Source: Pseudomonas sp. SL4(2022) (GTDB taxonomy: Bacteria; Pseudomonadota; Gammaproteobacteria; Pseudomonadales; Pseudomonadaceae). Taken from it: DNA of 64,000 nucleotides. Within the stretch, counting starts at the first letter, position 1, and each line of letters starts with the position of its first letter. The notes under the pieces were generated by a model, which saw only the letters and a list, made by a program, of their open reading frames with translations, was not told the DNA's origin and made no database searches. Below, one piece after another: positions 52,183 through 60,286 of this stretch. The stretch covers positions 3,850,001-3,914,000 of the forward strand of contig NZ_CP113060.1 in NCBI RefSeq assembly GCF_026625725.1. The letters run 5' to 3'. The translations under genes were made by a program, and so were the position numbers.

Positions 52183-53448
52183 CTATTCCTGCCGCGGGCT
52201 CTGCTCTCTGCACATATCAGGATTCTCACTGAGCACTACGCGCTTGATACGCCCACTGTCGAAGAACGGCACCTCGGGACAAAAGCGTTGGCCTTTAGAC
52301 GTCTCTGTTTGTTTCCAGGCTATTTCTTCCGTTCGCAAAAGGGTCGATTTCTGTCCGTTCTGGCTGGGCTGCCAGATGTCGATATAGGTTCGCTCGTAGT
52401 GAGCACCACTATCGATGTCGCAGGACTTCGGATCGATCTGACGCAGTTTCAACGAACCATCACTTACCTGTTCAACCCGACTGGCGAACTCGATATTACC
52501 GTCAATGTAGCTGGGCATGATGTAGCAACTGCGTCGCTCGGTTCCGCTCATCAGCGGAAGCAAGTAACTGCTCTGGGAGTCGATTTCCTCAAGGTCGCCA
52601 TCTGTCCAGCGATAGGTTGAAACGCCGTGCTCGCAGCAACTGGCTCGCCAGTAGGAGTAGACGACGCGATGAACAGGGTCGAACTCGGCCGAACTGATGT
52701 CCTGTAACCCTGCGGGCGCATCGACGAAGCGGCCCGTGGCCACATCGTACAGCCATGTCTGATGCGGAATGTTTGGTCCCGCAGGGAGAAACATGGCGAG
52801 ACTTAGGTCAGGCCAACCATCGAAGTTCGCGTCAATGAGATCGGGCGTGAAAATGCTGCAAGTTCCTTGGGACTCAGTCTCCAGGGTCTGGATTAATGCG
52901 CCATCCTTATAGAGGCGTATAGCTGAGACCAGCGGCGGTGTGGGGCAACCAGCGCCCTCTTCTTCCGGCAAAGCATCGGCTAGCAACCGCATCTCATAGG
53001 GGAAGCGTTTCTCCAGATCGTCCTGGTTCGGGCTTAAGGCCAGTGGAAGCTCACGCTTACCATTGGGCGAGGTCCAAGTGCCGGTAATACCGTTATCAAA
53101 AGACTCGATACGCCAGGTGCCTGTATCAGCGGCGCCATTACCGCTGTCTCGCTCGGTCAGCACGGCGCCCTCGCCTCGCATCTGGCCACTCAGTACAAGC
53201 TGCCTGCGCGTCTCGGCCCGACAGGGCTGATAGCAGTAGCTGCCCGAAAGGCTATCGGCAGAGCGGTTCAGCGCGACCTCTACCTGCTTGCTCCCCAAGT
53301 TACCCACCCAGCTGCGACGCCAAACGGGGAACTCCACGGTACTGGCAGAGGATTGAGCTGCGCTGAGCGGCAACGCCGGAAGCCACAACATCGCCAAGAT
53401 GAGTTGTAAACCGATGAGAAAACTGCGGGGACCACGGTGCGCGCGCAT
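52183..53448 (-). CDS. Exported protein with XAC2610-like features, unknown function
   Basis: A 421-residue protein with a signal peptide (FLIGLQLILAMLWLPALPLSA, about 10-30). The middle part has DLIDANFDGWPDLSL, a calcium-like Asp motif seen in XAC2610-type periplasmic proteins. Several cysteines (CYQPC, CSIF, CCEHG, SCYIM) suggest disulfides. I do not recognise a catalytic domain. XAC2610-related proteins include type VI/IV lysozyme-inhibitor-like folds, but that link is weak here. It ends next to dif. Confidence 0.6.
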   Translation of the reverse strand: MRAHRGPRSFLIGLQLILAMLWLPALPLSAAQSSASTVEFPVWRRSWVGNLGSKQVEVALNRSADSLSGSYCYQPCRAETRRQLVLSGQMRGEGAVLTERDSGNGAADTGTWRIESFDNGITGTWTSPNGKRELPLALSPNQDDLEKRFPYEMRLLADALPEEEGAGCPTPPLVSAIRLYKDGALIQTLETESQGTCSIFTPDLIDANFDGWPDLSLAMFLPAGPNIPHQTWLYDVATGRFVDAPAGLQDISSAEFDPVHRVVYSYWRASCCEHGVSTYRWTDGDLEEIDSQSSYLLPLMSGTERRSCYIMPSYIDGNIEFASRVEQVSDGSLKLRQIDPKSCDIDSGAHYERTYIDIWQPSQNGQKSTLLRTEEIAWKQTETSKGQRFCPEVPFFDSGRIKRVVLSENPDMCREQSPRQE

Positions 53449-53488
53449 GTAACTTCCTTGTCCTGTGAAAAAGCCGTAGCAGTCGATT

Positions 53489-53515
53489 ATGCCCTTCCAT
53501 CCACCCTACGGGCAT
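53489..53515. repeat. Hairpin containing a GTAGGGTGGA-family core
   Basis: ATGCCC (53489-53494) and GGGCAT (53510-53515) pair around a loop that, on the minus strand, reads GTAGGGTGGATGGAA. It is in the 5' region of the exported-protein gene and matches the dispersed repeats found in the liu operon. Confidence 0.5.
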
Positions 53516-53705
53516 TCTCATACTTCAGGATATCTAGGCAAATGGTCCCGCCAATTGAAGCTGACCGACGTGTGAAAGGCAGGTACTGAACAGCCCTTTA
53601 TATTCCAAGACACCTCCAATTCTCATGTGGTGCCTCATCAACTTGGCCCTTGGCATCCGGTCAGACTGGACTACGCTCAGTAAACCTTGAAAAGGAATTC
53701 GAGCG

Positions 53706-53828
53706 ATGTCACCCATGCGCAAGGCCGCGCCTCTGTTTCGCGATCACTTTTGGCGGTTCTGCACCGCCAAAGCTGTTTCAGTCGTAAGAAATCACCCCTG
53801 GCGCTTTATCGGCTCACCCTATGCGTGA
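53706..53828 (+). CDS. Possible 40-residue basic peptide ORF ahead of the amidase operon
   Basis: An ATG at 53706 with AAAAGGAA 8-9 bp upstream opens a 40-residue frame that is rich in Arg, Lys, His and aromatic residues (RDHFWRFC, RNHPWRFIGSPYA). It ends 51 bp before the first gene of the operon at 53880. A hairpin (53749-53771) lies within it. It could be a leader peptide, a small product of the operon, or chance. Outside this ORF the 53449-53879 stretch has only the repeat at 53489 and a weak promoter-like pair (TTGGCA at 53650, TACGCT at 53672, 16 bp apart). Confidence 0.35.
   Translation: MSPMRKAAPLFRDHFWRFCTAKAVSVVRNHPWRFIGSPYA
53749..53771. promoter_or_regulatory. Perfect 9-bp hairpin in the operon 5' region
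   Basis: TTTGGCGGT and ACCGCCAAA form a perfect stem with a 5-base loop, 108 bp upstream of the first amidase gene. It lies inside the candidate small ORF and could act as an operator or mRNA structure. Confidence 0.5.
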
Positions 53829-53879
53829 GACCGATTGCGCGCGCTCGTCTCTATCTCGTAAACAGGAAAGGAACTCCCT

Positions 53880-54701
53880 ATGTGCACCATCGGAACCGTC
53901 TTTGACGGCGGCAGCATCCACACCTTCAAACAGTGCGACCTGATCCCCATTACCACCTTCAACTTGCCGGATGTGCGGACTGGCAGTAATGGCGTAAATA
54001 GCTACATTGCCATGACCCGCCAGGGCAGCGCAGGGATCTGGGCAGGGGTCAACGATCATGGCGTGGCGTTTGTCGCCGCCGACACCTACACCACCACTGC
54101 GGCCAACTATTACGCCAGCAGTGCCCAAGCCGAGGCTCTGTTTGCCGCTTACGAGGCCAGCATCAGCAGCCATACCAGCGCCATCGAGGCGGCGCAAAGC
54201 CTGATTGATTTCTATCGCAACACAGGCTGCAAGACGCCATTTCCGGCACCGGACATTTCTTTGATCAGCGGCTGGGCAGATCCCCAGAAGACGCAGCCGA
54301 TCAGCATTCTGATCGAGTACATGCCCAACCCGTTTAACCAGGACCCGGTGCGGCTGATCAAGCGAACGGGAGGGTTCTTCGTTTCAACCAACAATTTTCG
54401 CTTACAGCCCAATGCTGTGGACTACGCGGCCAATCACAGCACCTACCTGCGCCTGCAGCGCGCCGAAACCATTCTGCAAATCGACCCCAGCCATCAGGGT
54501 ATCAAGACCCTGCTCAGTGACCAGTACTACGGAGAAACAGAGCTGTCGATTTGCCGTGAAACCGACTATCTGGGCATCGAATTTCATACTCAGGCCACCG
54601 CGCTGTTCAGTGCCAGTGCCGGCAGCGCGCAGTGTGAGTACCAGATCAACGGCAACCCGAAGACCAACCCCCTCAGCCTGTTTCCGGAGATCCTGTCATG
54701 A
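53880..54701 (+). CDS. Ntn-hydrolase (linear amide C-N hydrolase, CBAH/C45-like)
   Basis: A 273-residue protein that begins Met-Cys-Thr-Ile-Gly. In choloylglycine/penicillin acylase-type Ntn hydrolases the initiator Met is removed and Cys2 is the nucleophile. Supporting features by my alignment: KQCD at 17-20 in place of RNxD, GVNDHGVAF at 56-64, VSTNN at 169-172 where the family has a catalytic TN, and STYLRLQRAE at 187-196. No signal peptide. Known members cleave bile salts, penicillin V, ceramides or acyl-homoserine lactones; the substrate here is unknown. AAGGAA precedes the start. It overlaps the next gene by 4 bp. Confidence 0.65.
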   Translation: MCTIGTVFDGGSIHTFKQCDLIPITTFNLPDVRTGSNGVNSYIAMTRQGSAGIWAGVNDHGVAFVAADTYTTTAANYYASSAQAEALFAAYEASISSHTSAIEAAQSLIDFYRNTGCKTPFPAPDISLISGWADPQKTQPISILIEYMPNPFNQDPVRLIKRTGGFFVSTNNFRLQPNAVDYAANHSTYLRLQRAETILQIDPSHQGIKTLLSDQYYGETELSICRETDYLGIEFHTQATALFSASAGSAQCEYQINGNPKTNPLSLFPEILS

Positions 54702-55585
54702 GCCCCATCGACATCAGCCTCAAGCTCGCCGACCAATCACCTATCGCCCCGCCCGCGCAAGGGTTCTTCTATGTCGACCAGGGCAACTACCAAACCTTCG
54801 TGCTGGCCGACACCCCGCTGACGGCCTACTCCGACAGTGCCACCTCCTGCATCATCACTGCCGTAGTCAGCAACTTTGATAGCCACAACAGCCTGACCCT
54901 GGCCCACCTCGACAGCCCGGCCTGCATCGACGCCTTCTTCGACCTGATAGCCGCCCAGCCCACCAATAGCTGGCAACTCTTTGCACAAGGTGCCAACCCA
55001 CCTGACAACAGCACCGCACAGGCCAATGCCAGCCAATTGCAAGCCCGCATCGACCAACTCGGCAGCCGTGTTGTGCAGTGCGAACTGGCGCTCTTGCAAG
55101 GTGACCCTCGGCAGGACAATCGTGGGGATTTCGGCGTGACTTACTCCGGTGATGGCTGCGCCGTGGCCACCAATCAGCCCTACGACCTGCAGCTGTACCA
55201 GCGTGATCCAACCTGCGGCGGGCAAACGGTGTACTGCATCATGCGTCGCCAGGAGCAGCCGCCCGTGCAGATTCGTGACGCCGGCCAGCCCTTTACCCAT
55301 GCTGAACTGGTCGAATTGGCAGAAATCGCCTTGCAGTTCCGCAAAGACCCGCAAGACCCCAGCACGGCGTTCAGCAACATCGTCAACCAGCAAAGCGAAG
55401 AAATCCGGCAGAACTGGTCGACCACCCCGGCTTATGAGGCCCCCTGGTTCTCCGACCAACTCAAGCTCGGTGCTGCCTTCGCCATCGCCATGGCCCCCGT
55501 GGTCAGTCTCAGCGCCCAGCACCTGAAGCGAACTACTGCACCCAGTTTCGTACGGCTGCGCCAGGTTCTGCTGACCCAACGTTAA
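54698..55585 (+). CDS. NTAN1/CheD-like amidohydrolase domain protein
   Basis: A 295-residue protein whose first 200 residues resemble eukaryotic protein N-terminal asparagine amidohydrolase (NTAN1), a CheD-like fold. The DSATSCIITAV stretch puts Cys51 in the position of the NTAN1 nucleophile (DATTCHI), and LAHLDSP gives His70. Later FGVTYSGDGCAVATN matches the NTAN1 region VIYGIAVN. NTAN1 turns N-terminal Asn into Asp. The C-terminal 90 residues have no assignment and include a hydrophobic helix (GAAFAIAMAPVVSLSA). Start overlaps the upstream stop (ATGA). The fold is recognised by motif only, so specificity is unproven. Confidence 0.55.
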   Translation: MSPIDISLKLADQSPIAPPAQGFFYVDQGNYQTFVLADTPLTAYSDSATSCIITAVVSNFDSHNSLTLAHLDSPACIDAFFDLIAAQPTNSWQLFAQGANPPDNSTAQANASQLQARIDQLGSRVVQCELALLQGDPRQDNRGDFGVTYSGDGCAVATNQPYDLQLYQRDPTCGGQTVYCIMRRQEQPPVQIRDAGQPFTHAELVELAEIALQFRKDPQDPSTAFSNIVNQQSEEIRQNWSTTPAYEAPWFSDQLKLGAAFAIAMAPVVSLSAQHLKRTTAPSFVRLRQVLLTQR

Positions 55586-55616
55586 GCCACAACCGAGACT
55601 TGCTAGGAGGCACCCT

Positions 55617-57203
55617 ATGCGTATCGCGATTATCAATACCGGCGGGACTATCAGCTGCGTCGGCAACCCGCTTGCACCGATGAGCGCCACGGCCTTTGCA
55701 GCGGCCAGTGAGCAGTTGCTCAACCCAATCCTGCAGCAGCAATTCCCTGACCTCAGCATCGACTATCTGACCCAGATCAGTTTCCCCGAGTCGGCCAGCA
55801 AAACCCTGGACAGTACCAATCTGCAACCCACCGATTGGTGCATCATGGCCCAGGGTATCTTGAACAATTACGCCGCCTACGACGGCTTCGTCATTCTCCA
55901 CGGTACCGATAGCATGGACTTCTCGGGTGCCGCGCTGGCGTTTCTGCTCAACAGCTTCGACGCCAATGGCTATGCAACCGCTGTGCTGAACAAGCCGGTG
56001 GTCATAACCGGCTCGCAGGTGCCGCTGTATTACCAGGCCAGCAGCGGCCAAGCGTTAAGCCTGAACTTCAATACCGACGCTTATCAGAACCTCTGCGGTG
56101 CAGTCACGGCCGCACAAAGTGGTATTGCCGAGGTGGGCGTGTATTTTCACAACCACCTCTACCGTGGCAACCGCGTGGTTAAAACCAACGCGAGCCAGTT
56201 CGACGCTTTCTCATCTCCCAACTACCCTGCACTGGCCGAATATGGCATCAATCTGACGCTCAACAACGCAGCCTGCCTACCCGGCCCCGTGCACGCTAGC
56301 CTAAGCTTGGAGAACCCAAGCGTACTGGCCGGCCAGCAAAACCAGCTCAACCAAATAACGGCCTGCATCAGTAATTTTCCGATTGTTCAGTTGAACGCGT
56401 TCCCCGCGCCTTACAGCATCTCACCACCCAGCGCCTTTCTCGCCACCCTGATAAACGCTGTGGTTACGGCCGGGGCACGCGGCATTATTCTGGAGTCCTA
56501 TGGCGAAGGTAATTTCCCCTCCGGCAATCCGGACACACCCAGCTCAGGGGCCATCTATCAAGCGTTGAGCCAGGCCAACCAGAGCGGCGTCAATCTGGTC
56601 GATTGCACCCAGGTCTTGGCAGGTACAGTGAACAACAGCGCCTATGCCTCCGGCGCCTGGCTGCCCCAGGTGGGCGCCCTAGCGCCAGCGGACATGACGC
56701 CCATGGCCGCCCTCGCCAAGTTGATGATTCTGATGGCTACCGCCGCTACCAACGGCTGGACACGCCAGCAGGTGCAGACCCTGCTGCAAACCAACCTGGC
56801 TGGCGAAATGCTGAGCGTCAATTACCTCGACAGCCGGATCAACGCCGAACTGCTACCCAACCAGAGCATCAGCGCCCTGGATGGCAGCGCCAGCCTGACT
56901 AACACCCCAGACCAAGGTCCGGTACTGCTAGCCAGCGGCCAGGACACGCCGCTGTGGCGCCTACCCATTACCTTACAGGCGGGGGATTTGCCGGGTCGCC
57001 TGCGCATGCAGGATGACGGCAACTTAGTGTTCTACAACCGCAACAATCAGGCCATCTGGGCCAGCGATACCGGCCAGTTCGGTGGCGCGTCTTCACGGCT
57101 GGTTATCAGCGGCCATTACGCGAGTTCTGCGCCAAGTAACAGCCTATCCATGCAGGTCTACAACTACTCCAGCATGGTCAGCGCCAACCAGCTCTACCCT
57201 TAG
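55617..57203 (+). CDS. Type I L-asparaginase fused to a C-terminal B-type (mannose-binding) lectin domain
   Basis: A 528-residue fusion. Residues 1-about 400 are a type I asparaginase: NTGGTIS (Thr11), ILHGTDSMD (Thr97-Asp98), TGSQVP, the LYRGNRVVK...FDAFSSPN signature and SYGEGNFPS. Residues about 440-528 are a bulb-type lectin domain with one full QxDxNxVxY sugar-binding motif, QDDGNLVFY (465-473), as in LlpA bacteriocins and plant lectins. No signal peptide. Usual type I enzymes are about 330-340 residues and lack a lectin. AGGAGG lies before the ATG, 31 bp after the upstream gene. Confidence 0.85.
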   Translation: MRIAIINTGGTISCVGNPLAPMSATAFAAASEQLLNPILQQQFPDLSIDYLTQISFPESASKTLDSTNLQPTDWCIMAQGILNNYAAYDGFVILHGTDSMDFSGAALAFLLNSFDANGYATAVLNKPVVITGSQVPLYYQASSGQALSLNFNTDAYQNLCGAVTAAQSGIAEVGVYFHNHLYRGNRVVKTNASQFDAFSSPNYPALAEYGINLTLNNAACLPGPVHASLSLENPSVLAGQQNQLNQITACISNFPIVQLNAFPAPYSISPPSAFLATLINAVVTAGARGIILESYGEGNFPSGNPDTPSSGAIYQALSQANQSGVNLVDCTQVLAGTVNNSAYASGAWLPQVGALAPADMTPMAALAKLMILMATAATNGWTRQQVQTLLQTNLAGEMLSVNYLDSRINAELLPNQSISALDGSASLTNTPDQGPVLLASGQDTPLWRLPITLQAGDLPGRLRMQDDGNLVFYNRNNQAIWASDTGQFGGASSRLVISGHYASSAPSNSLSMQVYNYSSMVSANQLYP

Positions 57204-57234
57204 TCCCAACACACCCAGCGAAAAGGAATACGCC

Positions 57235-58053
57235 ATGAACAGCTCAGCACGCCCCTTCAAATTCAGCGGTGTTATTGCGCCCCATGACTTCTTTCACCAA
57301 ACCACCCGCGCCCCAGCGCTAGGCGCGGTACCGGACGAGCACTACTTAGCCCCTACGGTTATAACGGTACAAATCAGCGTGCCTGAACAGAAGACCATTG
57401 GCGTACCCCAATACTCGGCCACCGTATACGGAGAGGCTGCCGGTCGCTACGACCCCGCAGGAGACTGCCAGGGCAACTTCATGTCTTTCCGTTTCCAGCC
57501 CAATAACAACTGTTATGCCTACGGCTGCAACATCACACCAAACACCTTTCCTCAGCCAGGACGGCAGAGTGGCTACCTGCTCACCGCCGCAAACTTTCAA
57601 CAGCCCTTCTCCGATCTGGGAGCTCTGGTCAGCAGCTACGCAGTCAAGGACGGGCTGGAATTGGTCGGCACCAGCCTCGAAGAGCTGTTTGCATTCAAAT
57701 CCAGCAAGCAGGGCACTAACCCACAACCGCCAGGCAGCTTGGGGGCCGGCTACCTCGGCGGGCACTTTGTAGCGCTGATGGTCTCGACGGCAGGTGATGC
57801 CAACTGGCCAGGCGACTACCACTGGGCGCGCTGTGACAACTCGTCCGGTGCTTGCGACAGCTGGTCACAGAAAGACGGTTCAGACCAGGTGACCAACTTT
57901 GACTTTGCCGGCAACCCGATCAGTAACCCCATGACGGCCAATTGGCAAGTCAACCAGGGGCCGGTCTCCAGCACTGATAGCCGTGAGCTGTTGGTGGAGT
58001 ACGGCTTTTACTGCTTTATGTTTGTCCCAGAAACCGGTGTAAATATTATTTAA
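57235..58053 (+). CDS. Cys-His protein with NCYAY and DYHW motifs, possible cysteine peptidase/amidase
   Basis: A 272-residue protein without a signal peptide. NNCYAYG (91-97), QPGRQSG (107-113), GGHFVAL (175-181) and GDYHWARCD (193-201), then WSQKDG, VTNFDFAGNPISNP, form a pattern I recall from uncharacterised bacterial and viral proteins whose Cys and His could be a papain-like or NlpC-like pair. The enzymatic role is inference from the motif layout. The ATG at 57235 has AAAAGGAA 6 bp upstream and is chosen over the longer frame. It is the last gene of the operon. Confidence 0.55.
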   Translation: MNSSARPFKFSGVIAPHDFFHQTTRAPALGAVPDEHYLAPTVITVQISVPEQKTIGVPQYSATVYGEAAGRYDPAGDCQGNFMSFRFQPNNNCYAYGCNITPNTFPQPGRQSGYLLTAANFQQPFSDLGALVSSYAVKDGLELVGTSLEELFAFKSSKQGTNPQPPGSLGAGYLGGHFVALMVSTAGDANWPGDYHWARCDNSSGACDSWSQKDGSDQVTNFDFAGNPISNPMTANWQVNQGPVSSTDSRELLVEYGFYCFMFVPETGVNII

Positions 58054-58068
58054 TTCAACACCGATGGT

Positions 58069-58098
58069 AAAAAGCCCAGTGGCCAAAGGTCGCTGGGC
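58069..58098 (-). terminator. Terminator between the amidase operon and hipA
   Basis: GCCCAG and CTGGGC (58074-58079, 58093-58098) close a stem around GGCC-type pairs. On the minus strand it is followed by TTTTT, so it would end the hipBA transcript. It may also work for the plus-strand operon. Confidence 0.75.
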
Positions 58099-58141
58099 CA
58101 TTTCCGGCCTGCTCTCAGTTCCTGTGATGACAATGCAGGCC

Positions 58142-59452
58142 TTAAAAGCCCCAGCTCAACTGAGCCGTCATCTCGTTGATGACGATCGCATTAATGCTCC
58201 TCAACAGCCGGACTTCGCCCGCTAATGTGGCCTTAAGCTCTTGCCTGTCCTGCAACAGCTCTGCATTTTGTTGAATCACCTCTTCCAGCAGCTTTGGTGC
58301 TTCTATGCGCACACTGTCTACAAGTTTCCGAATGTTGTCCCGGGCTGTTGTTGGCTTGATCCCCATGGCTTCGCCAGCGCTTACCAGTAACGGCGTAGTG
58401 ATCTCTACTAAGCGCTGAGTGCCATTAATTGGCCACGCCATAGTGGTTTGGCCTGGCCACTGATCTCGGTCATACGCCCGTGTGCCGTATACGGCCGTGC
58501 ACAGCAAGTCGTAGAAGGGAGATAGATGCACGCCCTTGCCGGACATCAAGAAGCTGAGGTTTTTCAGATGTGCGTCCTCATTACCTACGAGGACATTGAA
58601 GATCAGCCACTGAAATAGGCGCAACCGGGCCAGCGCTGCTGGCCGACACTGATTGGCCAGATCTGCAATGCGTTCAACACTGCCGGCGCTGTATTTGAAC
58701 TCCCTGGACAGACCATTCAACTGGCACGCGTCGATACAGTGGAGACGGGTCCAATCATGCTCATTTTCGGCGCGGTCAAACCGCTCAATCAAATAGACCG
58801 GTTGCGGCACATATAAGCGGTACACCCTTGGTACAGGCAACCCGATACGATCAGCCAGTTTCATCACATACCACTCGTTGATCACGGAGTGCGGCCATGC
58901 ATCGCCGGGATGGTCGGGCTTGAGTATGTGAGTCGACGGCTCGCTGCCGGTTGGCTCAAATAGCTGGCCATCTCTGTAGATGATCGCCACCTTATGCTGA
59001 GCACCTGCCAGGGACATTTTCTTGGCAGCTTGCTCGGCCAAGGGAATCTTCGGCATTGCCAAAATGCGCTCTGACAGTTCAGCATCGGGCAATACCTGCT
59101 TGCTACCTGGTTCTGGCGCTTGCCCAGGCGGAAGCAAAGTGAGAGAGCCGGCAGACTCCGCGCCGAAATGCTGCAGCAAGGCGAAAGCATCCTCAATCGC
59201 CGCGCCAGCAGCCATAGCGATTAACTGCCGCTGCCCCTCTTCCGGCAACAGATTGTCGAAATACCACTGCACAGGGCGAGTGGTAGCACCATCGAAGTGT
59301 TCCGCGGCTTGTAGGGGTAGCAATGGACACAATGCATGCGCCAAAGGATCGACCAACCACTGCCCGCTGTAGCAAAAGGCCCATAGGCCATTGCTCTCGC
59401 GCAGGACGCCCACCTGGGTCTGGTTAATCCAGACGTTGAGCAATCGTTCCAT
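58142..59452 (-). CDS. hipA: HipA-domain serine/threonine kinase toxin
   Basis: A 436-residue protein of the HipA family (E. coli 440). N-terminal HipA_N domain is at about 1-110 and the kinase-like domain at about 145-350. Catalytic features: LVGNEDAHLKN (288-298, catalytic Asp293, Asn298) and SPFYDLL (311-317, Asp315 for metal). HipA kinases phosphorylate glutamyl-tRNA synthetase or other targets and cause growth arrest. Its start overlaps the hipB stop by one base (TAATG-type), so the pair is translationally coupled. Confidence 0.88.
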   Translation of the reverse strand: MERLLNVWINQTQVGVLRESNGLWAFCYSGQWLVDPLAHALCPLLPLQAAEHFDGATTRPVQWYFDNLLPEEGQRQLIAMAAGAAIEDAFALLQHFGAESAGSLTLLPPGQAPEPGSKQVLPDAELSERILAMPKIPLAEQAAKKMSLAGAQHKVAIIYRDGQLFEPTGSEPSTHILKPDHPGDAWPHSVINEWYVMKLADRIGLPVPRVYRLYVPQPVYLIERFDRAENEHDWTRLHCIDACQLNGLSREFKYSAGSVERIADLANQCRPAALARLRLFQWLIFNVLVGNEDAHLKNLSFLMSGKGVHLSPFYDLLCTAVYGTRAYDRDQWPGQTTMAWPINGTQRLVEITTPLLVSAGEAMGIKPTTARDNIRKLVDSVRIEAPKLLEEVIQQNAELLQDRQELKATLAGEVRLLRSINAIVINEMTAQLSWGF

Positions 59453-59781
59453 TAGTTAGCCTTGCTCGTTGATGCAGGATTCTTAGAGGCAGACACCTTG
59501 TTTTGTTTGGCCAACTTCTTGTTTACCGTGTCAGCGAGCAGCGCCCTGATAGCGTCGCAATAGGGTTCTGGCACCTCAATGGTCACGTTAAGGCCGAGCT
59601 CCTGCATGACTTGGAACAGCTTGCCCCACTGCACTGTTTCTCCGCCGCGCTCAACCTTCCCCAAAAAGTTCTCGGACACGCCAATGATGCCAGCCGCGTC
59701 GTCTTGACGGATTTGCATGGCCTTGCGACTTGCTCGAATGAGCGCCCCCACTTGCCCAGGGGATTCGATGCCGATTTTCAT
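59452..59781 (-). CDS. hipB: HipB-like XRE-family antitoxin
   Basis: A 109-residue protein with a Cro/XRE helix-turn-helix at about 8-65 (LIRASRKAMQIRQDDAAGIIGVSE). The C-terminal tail is rich in Lys, Ser and Asn (KQNKVSASKNPAST), likely flexible as in other HipB proteins. It should bind HipA and repress the operon. I start at 59781 because a MKIGIESPGQ N-terminus fits the family; the frame is open upstream to 59835, within the operator region. Three related palindromes lie upstream. Confidence 0.85.
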   Translation of the reverse strand: MKIGIESPGQVGALIRASRKAMQIRQDDAAGIIGVSENFLGKVERGGETVQWGKLFQVMQELGLNVTIEVPEPYCDAIRALLADTVNKKLAKQNKVSASKNPASTSKAN

Positions 59782-59840
59782 TTGAAAAGCCTCATGACCT
59801 TGCTGATTTTTTGCGCAGCGCAGAGAGAAAATCACAATTC

Positions 59841-59852
59841 CACACGAATGTG
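59841..59852. promoter_or_regulatory. hipBA operator 1
   Basis: CACACGAATGTG, with flanks C...AGG, a near-perfect palindrome 60 bp upstream of the hipB start. Its centre is 51 bp from operator 2. Confidence 0.65.
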
Positions 59853-59889
59853 AGGATTTTAGCTAACAAGGCGGCATGTTTCAATAATT

Positions 59890-59905
59890 CCTCATGATCG
59901 TGAGG
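59890..59905. promoter_or_regulatory. hipBA operator 2
   Basis: CCTCATGATCGTGAGG is a 16-bp palindrome with one mismatched centre pair, related to operators 1 and 3 by the pattern CWCAYGATYGTG. Confidence 0.65.
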
Positions 59906-59941
59906 TTTTTTAAGATCAGGGAATGGTTAAGACTAAGAATC

Positions 59942-59953
59942 CACACGATTGTG
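59942..59953. promoter_or_regulatory. hipBA operator 3
   Basis: CACACGATTGTG is the third copy, centred 50 bp from operator 2. The three sites are about five helical turns apart each. Confidence 0.6.
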
Positions 59954-60063
59954 CTGAAAAATCAAGAGCTTGCGCGCTTCGCTTGGGGGCGGTGTGTGTT
60001 GTGGCTCACGACTCTGGACACCCCGATAGGGCGTTAAGCTTCGCCCAGCAATGAGGTGTTTAC

Positions 60064-60286
60064 GTGACCAGAAGATCTATTCAGTACAGATTTCAACCTC
60101 GAAGCAGCCGGCCTGGTTCTAGATCAGGGCTATTCAATTCCCGAAGCCTGCAAGTCGATGGGCGTAGGTCCAACGGCGTTACGTCGATGGGTGGAGCAGT
60201 TACGCGGTGAGCGTGGCGGCACAACATCGACACGCAGCAAGGCCATGACTCCCGAGCAAAAGCGCAATAGAGCCCATGAACCCTAG
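60064..60286 (+). pseudogene. IS3-family transposase OrfA remnant
   Basis: From GTG at 60064 the frame starts MTRRS, breaks after five codons by one base, and continues (60083 on) as FSTDFNLEAAGLVLDQGY, SIPEACKSMGVGPTALRRWV, a typical IS3 OrfA helix-turn-helix. It then runs to KAMTPEQKR and stops early (NRAHEP stop) where an intact OrfA would go on with its coiled coil. No OrfB is found. TGGACACCCC at about 60015 may be the left end of the element. This is a decayed insertion sequence downstream of hipBA's promoter region. The following 126 bp to 60412 hold nothing I recognise. Confidence 0.8.

Noticed and set aside
53687..53905. A 72-codon frame overlapping the start of the Ntn-hydrolase gene
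   Set aside because: It runs through the ribosome-binding site and start of a well-supported gene and shows no coding character; the 40-codon ORF at 53706 in another frame has the better ribosome site.
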